DNA of 64,000 bases from Pseudomonas moraviensis. Lineage in GTDB: Bacteria > Pseudomonadota > Gammaproteobacteria > Pseudomonadales > Pseudomonadaceae. The number at the start of each line of letters is the position of its first letter. The first letter of the stretch is position 1. Position numbers and translations under genes: made by a program. The notes under the pieces were generated by a model. It was not told the origin of the DNA. It ran no database searches and saw only the letters and a program-made list of their open reading frames with translations. Below, piece after piece: positions 57,891-64,000 of the stretch. Location of the stretch: the NCBI RefSeq assembly GCF_900105805.1, contig NZ_LT629788.1, positions 1,860,001 through 1,924,000 of the forward strand, read 5' to 3'.

Positions 57891-59396
57891 ATGAAATCAC
57901 GCAAGAACACCGTCAAACCGATCGGTTTGAAAGACATCACCATTGTCGACGACGCCAAGATGCGCAAGGCAATCACCGCCGCCGCACTGGGCAACGCCAT
58001 GGAATGGTTCGACTTTGGCGTCTACGGCTTTGTCGCCTATGTGCTCGGCAAGGTCTTCTTCCCCGGCGCCGATCCCGGCGTGCAAATGATCGCCGCGCTG
58101 GCGACCTTCTCCGTGCCTTTCCTGATTCGTCCGCTGGGCGGGCTGTTCTTTGGTGCGCTCGGCGACAAATACGGCCGGCAGAAAGTCCTCGCCGCGACCA
58201 TCGTCATCATGTCCCTGAGCACCTTTGCCATCGGCCTGATTCCGTCCTATGCCTCGATCGGCATCTGGGCGCCGATCCTGCTGTTGCTGGCGAAGATGGC
58301 CCAGGGTTTCTCCGTGGGTGGCGAGTACACCGGCGCCTCGATCTTCGTCGCTGAATACGCACCGGACCGCAAACGCGGCTTCCTCGGCAGCTGGCTGGAT
58401 TTCGGCTCGATCGCCGGTTTCGTCTTTGGCGCCGGCGTGGTGGTGCTGATTTCGACGATCCTCGGTGAACAGCGCTTCGAAGAATGGGGCTGGAGAATTC
58501 CGTTTTTCCTTGCCCTGCCGCTGGGCATGATCGGCCTGTATCTGCGCCACGCCCTGGAAGAAACCCCGGCGTTCCAGCAGCACGTGGAAAAGCTCGAACA
58601 AGGTGACCGCGAAGGCCTCGCCGGTGGCCCGAAAGTGTCGTTCAAGGAAGTCGCGACCAAGCACTGGCGCAGCCTGATGACCTGCATCGGCGTAGTAGCG
58701 GCGACCAACGTCACCTACTACATGCTGCTCACCTACATGCCGAGTTACCTGACCCACAACCTGCATTACAGCGAAAACCACGGCGTGCTGATCATCATCG
58801 CGATCATGGTCGGCATGCTCTTCGTGCAGCCGCTGATCGGCTTCGTCAGCGACAAGATCGGCCGCAAACCCTTTATTGTCGTCGGCAGCATCGGCCTGTT
58901 CATCTTCGCCATTCCGGCGTTCATGCTGATCAACAGCGGCAGCATCGGCCTGATCTTCTCCGGCTTGCTGATTCTGGCGGTGTTGCTCAACTTCTTCATT
59001 GGCGTCATGGCCTCTACCCTGCCGGCGATGTTCCCCACCCATATCCGCTACAGCGCTTTGGCCAGTGCCTTCAACGTCTCGGTGCTGATCGCCGGTCTGA
59101 CCCCGACTGCCGTGGCCTGGCTGGTGGAAAGCACCAACGATCTGTACATGCCCGCGTATTACCTGATGGTGATCGCCGTGGTCGGCCTGATCACCGGCGT
59201 GACCATGAAGGAAACCGCCAACAAACCCCTGCGCGGCGCGGCCCCGGCGGCCTCCGACCTCGAGGAGGCCAAGGAGCTGCTGCAGGAACACCACGACAAC
59301 ATCGAACAGAAAATCGAAGACATCGATGCCGAGATCGCCGAGCTGGAGGCCAAGCGCAAGGTGCTGGTTCAGCAGCACCCGCGCATCAACGAGTGA
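57891..59396 (+). CDS. proP: Proline/betaine transporter ProP
   Basis: This 501-residue MFS symporter has twelve spans. ALGNAMEWFDFGVYGFVAYVLG, GGLFFGALGDKYGRQKVLA and GGEYTGASIFVAEYAPDRKRGFLG are the metabolite:H+ symporter signatures. The C-terminal 45 residues (about 455-498; ELLQEHHDNIEQKIEDIDAE) form a coiled coil, the osmosensing feature of ProP. It imports proline, betaine and similar osmolytes when osmolarity rises. It stands alone. Confidence 0.93.
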   Translation: MKSRKNTVKPIGLKDITIVDDAKMRKAITAAALGNAMEWFDFGVYGFVAYVLGKVFFPGADPGVQMIAALATFSVPFLIRPLGGLFFGALGDKYGRQKVLAATIVIMSLSTFAIGLIPSYASIGIWAPILLLLAKMAQGFSVGGEYTGASIFVAEYAPDRKRGFLGSWLDFGSIAGFVFGAGVVVLISTILGEQRFEEWGWRIPFFLALPLGMIGLYLRHALEETPAFQQHVEKLEQGDREGLAGGPKVSFKEVATKHWRSLMTCIGVVAATNVTYYMLLTYMPSYLTHNLHYSENHGVLIIIAIMVGMLFVQPLIGFVSDKIGRKPFIVVGSIGLFIFAIPAFMLINSGSIGLIFSGLLILAVLLNFFIGVMASTLPAMFPTHIRYSALASAFNVSVLIAGLTPTAVAWLVESTNDLYMPAYYLMVIAVVGLITGVTMKETANKPLRGAAPAASDLEEAKELLQEHHDNIEQKIEDIDAEIAELEAKRKVLVQQHPRINE

Positions 59397-59517
59397 TCCG
59401 CTAGACCCAGAAAAAATCGGCGGGGCCGTCACCCCGTCGATTACTCGGAGCGCGGCTTGGTGTTAAATAGGCGCCAGTCTTGACCTTGTCGCTTAAAGCC
59501 GTGCAACGAGAACCGCT

Positions 59518-59565
59518 ATGAATACCCCTGCCCAGAACATCTTCGCTCAACAGGTGACCCGATGA
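59518..59565 (+). CDS. Possible 15-residue leader peptide of the amidase gene
   Basis: MNTPAQNIFAQQVTR is encoded just upstream of the amidase, with ACGAGA ahead of its ATG. Its stop overlaps the amidase start (ATGA), the geometry of translational coupling. It could be chance. Confidence 0.25.
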   Translation: MNTPAQNIFAQQVTR

Positions 59566-61265
59566 TCGAAGTCACCGAAGTCTCCATCGCCCAACTGCGC
59601 GCCGCCCTCGAATCCGGCCAGACCACTGCCGTGGAACTGGTACAAGCCTATCTGGCGCGCATTGATGCCTACGACGGCGCCGACACCCCGACGGCACTCA
59701 ACGCCGTAGTCGTGCGCAATCCTGAAGCGCTGAACGAAGCCCGCGCCTCCGATGCCCGCCGCGCCAAAGGCGCAACCTTGGGGCCGCTCGATGGCATCCC
59801 CTACACCGCCAAAGACAGCTACTTGGTCAAAGGCCTGACCGCCGCGTCCGGCAGCCCGGCGTTTGCCGATCTGGTTGCCCATCGCGATGCTTTCACCATC
59901 GAGCGCCTGCGCGTTGCCGGGGCGATCTGCCTGGGCAAGACCAACATGCCGCCGATGGCCAATGGCGGCATGCAGCGTGGCGTTTATGGCCGCGCTGAAA
60001 GTCCGTACAACGCCGCCTACCTCACCGCGCCTTTCGCCTCCGGCTCATCCAATGGCGCCGGTACCGCCACCGCAGCGAGTTTTGCTGCATTCGGTCTGGC
60101 GGAGGAAACCTGGTCGAGCGGTCGCGGCCCGGCGTCGAACAATGGGCTGTGCGCCTACACCCCGTCGCGCGGAGTGATTTCGGTGCGCGGCAATTGGCCG
60201 TTGACCCCCACCATGGACGTCGTCGTGCCGTTCGCGCGGACCATGGCCGACCTGCTCGAAGTGCTCGACGTGGTCGTCGCCGAAGACCCCGACACCCGTG
60301 GCGACTTGTGGCGCCTGCAACCGTGGGTGCCAATCCCCCGCGTCAGCGAAGTGCGCCCGGCGGCGTACAGTGAACTGGCCGCCGACGCCAAAGCCTTGGC
60401 CGGCAAACGCTTCGCCATCCCGCGCATGTACATCAACGCCGACGATGACGCCGGCACCAGCGAAGCCCCTGGCATCGGCGGCCCGACCGGTCAGCGCATC
60501 AACACCCGCGCTTCGGTGATCGACTTGTGGCAGCAGGCGCGTCAGGCCCTGGAGGCCGCTGGTGCCGAAGTCATCGAAAGCGATTTCCCGCTGGTCTCCA
60601 ACTGCGAAGGCGACCGCCCCGGCGCGCCAACCGTGTTCACCCGTGGCCTGGTCTCGAAGGAATTCCTCCACCACGAACTGTGGGATCTGACTGCCTGGGC
60701 GTTTGACGACTTCCTGCAGGCCAACGGCGATCCGAAACTCAATCGTCTGGTCGACGTCGACGGGCCGAAAATTTTCCCGCACGACCCCGGCACCCTGCCC
60801 AACCGCGAAGGCGATCTGGCCGCCGGCATGGACGAATACGTGCGCATGGCCGAACGCGGTATCACGCCGTGGAATGAAATCACTACCGTGCCTGATGGCT
60901 TGCGCGGTCTGGAGCAAACCCGGCGCATCGACCTCGAAGACTGGATGGATAAGCTCGGCCTCGATGCGGTGCTGTTCCCGACCGTCGCTGACGTCGGCCC
61001 GGCGGATGCTGATGTCAATCCTGCCTCGGCCGACATCGCCTGGAGCAACGGCGTCTGGGTAGCCAACGGCAACCTCGCGATCCGCCACCTCGGCGTGCCC
61101 ACCGTGACCGTGCCGATGGGCGTGATGGCCGACATCGGCATGCCCGTCGGCCTGACTTTCGCCGGCCGCGCCTACGACGATTCGAACCTGTTGCGCTTCG
61201 CCGCTGCGTTTGAATCGACCGGCAGCAAACGCCAGATCCCACCGCGGACACCGCCGCTGGTGTAA
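59562..61265 (+). CDS. Amidase-signature family enzyme
   Basis: This 567-residue enzyme belongs to the Ser-cisSer-Lys amidase family. The Lys is in GIPYTAKDSYLVKG, the cis-Ser region in FASGSSNGAGTATAASFAAFG, and the nucleophile region in EETWSSGRGPASNNGLCAYTPSRG. The last differs from the usual ETGGSIRxPA pattern. The substrate is unknown; members hydrolyse amides, allophanate or related bonds. An OprD-family porin lies downstream, beyond a REPIN, and may bring in its substrate. Confidence 0.88.
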   Translation: MIEVTEVSIAQLRAALESGQTTAVELVQAYLARIDAYDGADTPTALNAVVVRNPEALNEARASDARRAKGATLGPLDGIPYTAKDSYLVKGLTAASGSPAFADLVAHRDAFTIERLRVAGAICLGKTNMPPMANGGMQRGVYGRAESPYNAAYLTAPFASGSSNGAGTATAASFAAFGLAEETWSSGRGPASNNGLCAYTPSRGVISVRGNWPLTPTMDVVVPFARTMADLLEVLDVVVAEDPDTRGDLWRLQPWVPIPRVSEVRPAAYSELAADAKALAGKRFAIPRMYINADDDAGTSEAPGIGGPTGQRINTRASVIDLWQQARQALEAAGAEVIESDFPLVSNCEGDRPGAPTVFTRGLVSKEFLHHELWDLTAWAFDDFLQANGDPKLNRLVDVDGPKIFPHDPGTLPNREGDLAAGMDEYVRMAERGITPWNEITTVPDGLRGLEQTRRIDLEDWMDKLGLDAVLFPTVADVGPADADVNPASADIAWSNGVWVANGNLAIRHLGVPTVTVPMGVMADIGMPVGLTFAGRAYDDSNLLRFAAAFESTGSKRQIPPRTPPLV

Positions 61266-61290
61266 CCCTTACTGACACACCGCTATCAAC

Positions 61291-61380
61291 TGTAGGAGTG
61301 AGCCTGCTCGCGATAGCGGTGTGTCAGCCGACAAAGATGCTGCCTTATACACCGCTATCGCGAGCAGGCTCACTCCTACA
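61291..61380. repeat. REPIN
   Basis: TGTAGGAGTGAGCCTGCTCGCG and its inverse flank a loop of about 45 bases. It lies between the amidase and porin genes. Confidence 0.95.
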
Positions 61381-61468
61381 AAGGCTGCCAACTCAGCACA
61401 CCGGCCCAATCCTTTTCAACCCAATCCCCCGATCATCAGCGCCATCCAAATCGCCACCGGCCCTGACC

Positions 61469-62764
61469 ATGATCAACCGCGCCCCTTTCCGTTTCACCCT
61501 GCTTGCCATGCTCTGCGGTCTGACCGGCACCGCCCACGCCAGCGGCTTTTTCGGCGACGCCAAAAGCGACGTGCTGCTGCGCAACTTCTATCTCAGCAAC
61601 GACTACCGCTCGCCTGCACCCTCCGGAAAAAACTACAAACAGGAATGGGCTCAGGGCTTTATCGGTAACTTCTCATCCGGTTTCACCGAGGGCACTGTCG
61701 GGTTCGGCATCGATGCCCACGCCTTCGCCGGGCTGAAACTTGACGGTGGCAAAGGGCATTCGGGCACGGGTCTGCTTCCGGTCGACAGCGATGGTCGCAG
61801 CGAAAACGACTACTCCAGCGCCGGCGGTGCGCTCAAATTGAAAGTCTCCCGTACCACCCTCGCCTTCGGTGAAATGACCGTAGAGAACCCGGTCTTCGAC
61901 ACCTCCGACAAACGTCTGCAACCGGAATACGCCACCGGTTTTCTGCTCAACAGCGCCGAGTTTGACTACGTCAATCTGGTCGCCGGACATTTCACCGCGT
62001 TCAAGAACCAGGACAGCTCATCGGGCAAAGGTGATTTTTACGGCTATGGCGCCAACACCGAGGCCGGCGGGATCAGTTTTATCGGCGCCGACCTGTTCGG
62101 CGCAAGCCCCATCGGCGGCGCACTTTACGCCTCCGAACTGAGCGACACCTGGCACCAGTACTACGGCAACCTGCACTTCAAACAGTCCGGCGTGCTGCTT
62201 GACGCCAACCTCTACCACACCCGCGACACCGGCCGCGCATTGGCCGGCGAGATCGATAACACCGCGTTCAGCCTCTCCGGCAAATACAGCTTCGGCCCCC
62301 ACGCGGTGATGCTCGGCTGGCAGCGCATCAACGGCGACACGCCGTTCGACTTCGTTGGCGGCGACTCGATCTACCTCGCCAACTCGATCAAATACGCCGA
62401 CTTCAACGGCGCCAACGAACGTTCCTGGCAAGCCCGCTACGACCTCGACTTCGGCGCCTTCGGCATCCCCGGCCTGAACTTCATGACCCGCTACGTCCGC
62501 GGCAGCCACATCGACGGCACCCACGCCCCCAAGGGCGGCGCGTACAACCCGTTCGACGCCGACAGCGGCGACTATCAACCGCAACAGGGTGATGGCGGCA
62601 AGCACTGGGAACGCGACATCGACCTGAAATACATCGTCCAGTCCGGTGCCGCGAAGGATTTGTCGGTACAGCTTTCCCACGTCACCCACCGCGCCAACGA
62701 AGCGCAGGCTGGCGATGACATTGACCGGATCTACGTGGTCGTCCAGTACCCACTTGGTTTCTGA
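61469..62764 (+). CDS. OprD-family outer-membrane porin
   Basis: This is a 431-residue porin with a signal peptide (residues 1-24, ending AHA). SGFFGDAKSDVLLRNFYLSNDYR is the typical OprD-family start, EWAQGFIGNFSSGFTEGTVGFGID follows, and RIYVVVQYPLGF is the barrel end. OprD porins admit amino acids, carboxylates or aromatic acids; the exact ligand is not predictable. The start at 61469 excludes an upstream frame extension encoded by the REPIN. Confidence 0.92.
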   Translation: MINRAPFRFTLLAMLCGLTGTAHASGFFGDAKSDVLLRNFYLSNDYRSPAPSGKNYKQEWAQGFIGNFSSGFTEGTVGFGIDAHAFAGLKLDGGKGHSGTGLLPVDSDGRSENDYSSAGGALKLKVSRTTLAFGEMTVENPVFDTSDKRLQPEYATGFLLNSAEFDYVNLVAGHFTAFKNQDSSSGKGDFYGYGANTEAGGISFIGADLFGASPIGGALYASELSDTWHQYYGNLHFKQSGVLLDANLYHTRDTGRALAGEIDNTAFSLSGKYSFGPHAVMLGWQRINGDTPFDFVGGDSIYLANSIKYADFNGANERSWQARYDLDFGAFGIPGLNFMTRYVRGSHIDGTHAPKGGAYNPFDADSGDYQPQQGDGGKHWERDIDLKYIVQSGAAKDLSVQLSHVTHRANEAQAGDDIDRIYVVVQYPLGF

Positions 62765-62799
62765 AAGAAACACTCACGTCCCTTTGCAATGCGGCCCCA

Positions 62800-62887
62800 T
62801 GTAGGAGTGAGCCTGCTCGCGATAGCGGTGTGTCAGTCAACACCAATTTCTCGGGAGGACGCCATCGCGAGCAGGCTCACTCCTACA
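62800..62887. repeat. REPIN
   Basis: TGTAGGAGTGAGCCTGCTCGCG and inverted CGCGAGCAGGCTCACTCCTACA. It lies downstream of the porin gene. Confidence 0.95.
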
Positions 62888-63001
62888 TCGGATGCGTTTC
62901 CCATCCAAACAGTAGCCGAATCTATCCTTGCAGCACGGCGATCACCGCTAGCCAAATGCCATCACCTCCCTTATCCTGCGCACCCGCAAAAAAAGCCAAG
63001 C

Positions 63002-63042
63002 CAGGAAGGCATTGATTGACCTTCCTGTTTGTAGTCAATCAA
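63002..63042 (+). promoter_or_regulatory. Two overlapping, mutually exclusive hairpins before the lipoprotein gene
   Basis: CAGGAAGG (63002-63009) can pair with CCTTCCTG (63020-63027). TTGATTGAC (63012-63020) can pair with GTCAATCAA (63034-63042). The two stems share base 63020 and the second uses the loop of the first, so only one can form at a time. The second ends 17 bases before the lipoprotein start. Confidence 0.45.
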
Positions 63043-63059
63043 CACACCCGGATTCAGGG

Positions 63060-63719
63060 ATGAACATGTTCCAGTTATTCAAACTCGGCATGGCCGTTGT
63101 GCTCGCCGCGACGCTCAGCGGCTGCATTACCGAAAGCGCCTCATGGGTCAGCGAACCCTTGCAACCCAAGGCCAGCGAGCCAGTCAGTTACCTCGTGGGC
63201 TCAATCGGGCCGCAATCTCTCAAGCAGTCCGCTGCTGACAACCAGCGAATCTTCTTCCGCAAACGCGGTTCGGAATACGGGGCCGCCGGTGTCTGGAAAA
63301 TGGCCGGCGCTTACTCAACGCCGCAGGATATTCAGGACGGAGCCGGCGCAGCGAGCGTATTCGTGCTGCCGCTCAAGCCGGGCGATTACGAGTTCTATGA
63401 TTTCCAGTTCTTTTCCGCACGCTACCAACCAGGGCTCGGCACCGTTTTCACCTCAGCCGAGGCCCGCGAGAAATTCAACCTGCCGATGCGCCTTGAAGCC
63501 GGCAAGGCCTATTACATCGGTGAGTTCCGTTCGTTTTGCATGACCGCAGGATTCTGCGCGTTCCGCTGGAATGATCAAAACGCCCGTGATGCCACCGTCG
63601 CTCAGCGCATGACCCCAGGGCTGCCAACCCTGCAACCGCTGAAGCTCGACCTGAAAAACGCTGAGCCCTACATCTTTACCGGCCCTACTCCAGGTGCGGC
63701 CGTGGACGCCAAACCATGA
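63060..63719 (+). CDS. Lipoprotein of unknown function
   Basis: This 219-residue protein has a lipoprotein signal with the lipobox TLSGC, so the Cys near residue 22 should be lipidated. The mature part has LVGSIGPQSLKQS near its start, VFVLPLKPGDYEFYDFQFFS in the middle and LEAGKAYYIGEFRSFC later. These resemble surface or envelope proteins of unknown role. The second ATG at 63066 is better spaced from the purine-rich CAGGGA. Its stop overlaps the start of the next lipoprotein gene, so the two are translationally coupled. Confidence 0.8.
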   Translation: MNMFQLFKLGMAVVLAATLSGCITESASWVSEPLQPKASEPVSYLVGSIGPQSLKQSAADNQRIFFRKRGSEYGAAGVWKMAGAYSTPQDIQDGAGAASVFVLPLKPGDYEFYDFQFFSARYQPGLGTVFTSAEAREKFNLPMRLEAGKAYYIGEFRSFCMTAGFCAFRWNDQNARDATVAQRMTPGLPTLQPLKLDLKNAEPYIFTGPTPGAAVDAKP

Positions 63720-64000
63720 GAACAGTCATCGCCCTCACCGCCGCCGCTCTGTTGACCGGTTGCGCGGCCACCAACACCTTGCCAGAGCGCACGCTCGCAG
63801 ACGGTCAAGATTATCTGCAGCCGATTCACGTTATGGTCGATGATCCGGAAAATGGCTCCAGCCTGCGCAACCACCTGCGTCAGACCGGCGTGTTCCGCAC
63901 CATCGAAACCGGCAGCGGCAAAGCTGACGAGTACAACGTGCAGGTCAAGCTCAATGTGGAGCGTCACCTGCCGCCATTTCCGGTCATCCTGCTGAGCAGC
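63716..64000 (+). CDS. Second lipoprotein, cut by the window end
   Basis: The first 95 residues are visible. MRTVIALTAAALLTGC is a short lipoprotein signal with Cys16 as the lipid site. DYLQPIHVMVDDPENGSSLRN and RHLPPFPVILLSS follow. The ATG overlaps the preceding stop (ATGA). Function is unknown. The pair probably forms an envelope-protein operon. Confidence 0.8.
   Translation, partial: MRTVIALTAAALLTGCAATNTLPERTLADGQDYLQPIHVMVDDPENGSSLRNHLRQTGVFRTIETGSGKADEYNVQVKLNVERHLPPFPVILLSS

Noticed and set aside
57897..59432. A 511-codon antisense frame over proP.
   Set aside because: Antisense shadow of a clear ProP gene, with a low-complexity Gln/His/Asp composition.
61298..61468. N-terminal extension of the OprD-family porin.
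   Set aside because: The first codons translate a REPIN; the signal peptide begins at 61469.

Overview
The window is GC-rich, densely coded chromosomal DNA of a fluorescent-group Pseudomonas. This rests on an MvaU-type nucleoid protein, OprB and OprD porins, a membrane-bound PQQ glucose dehydrogenase, and many copies of the Pseudomonas REP/REPIN palindrome (GTAGGAG-YGAG-CCTGCTCGCGA and its inverse). I see no rRNA, tRNA, CRISPR array, insertion sequence or prophage.

Layout. Positions 1-8.4 kb form an accessory-looking stretch: two VOC proteins, a LysR regulator, mvaU, two small secreted ABM/DUF1330 proteins beside a 3'-remnant of a PQQ dehydrogenase gene, an SOS module (SRAP protein divergent from umuDC, sharing one LexA box), an EamA permease and a GIY-YIG/T5orf172 protein. 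8.4-17.7 kb holds folE, a DUF3833 lipoprotein, a DUF1206 membrane protein, an atypical NRAMP, a secreted lactonase-fold propeller, an MFS pump, a reduced Rcl (reactive-chlorine) locus and a secreted alpha/beta hydrolase. 17.7-28.5 kb holds a LysR regulator, a GST divergent from a three-domain flavo/iron-sulfur reductase, GabP, a TonB siderophore receptor and a PaoC-like molybdenum subunit without its partners. 28.6-30.6 kb is a REPIN array of fifteen full units plus a truncated sixteenth, with an exact 134-bp period. 30.6-33.3 kb is an electrophile-response locus (NemR-like repressor, DJ-1/PfpI protein, NemA-like reductase) with three copies of one operator. 33.4-43.7 kb holds a diguanylate cyclase, a LysR regulator, an MFS exporter, a three-gene periplasmic molybdenum hydroxylase with a triheme cytochrome c, a second Old Yellow Enzyme and an AraC protein. 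43.9-50.8 kb is a signalling locus: a 1751-residue pseudokinase/ATPase/histidine kinase divergent from a response regulator with two different DNA-binding domains and a lone receiver. 50.8-64 kb holds a TetR-SDR-oxidoreductase set, gcd and oprB (periplasmic glucose oxidation and uptake), proP, an amidase, an OprD-family porin and two lipoproteins, the last cut by the window end.

Themes. Much of the window concerns redox and electrophile stress (NemR/NemA, RclR/RclC, GST, two OYEs, SDR, quinone-type reductase, two molybdenum oxidoreductases) and transport. The most unusual signals are at the DNA level: the tandem REPIN array with an internal 268-bp duplication, a REPIN lodged in frame inside the giant kinase, and two unrelated genes whose stop codon and last residues are supplied by the same dispersed repeat.
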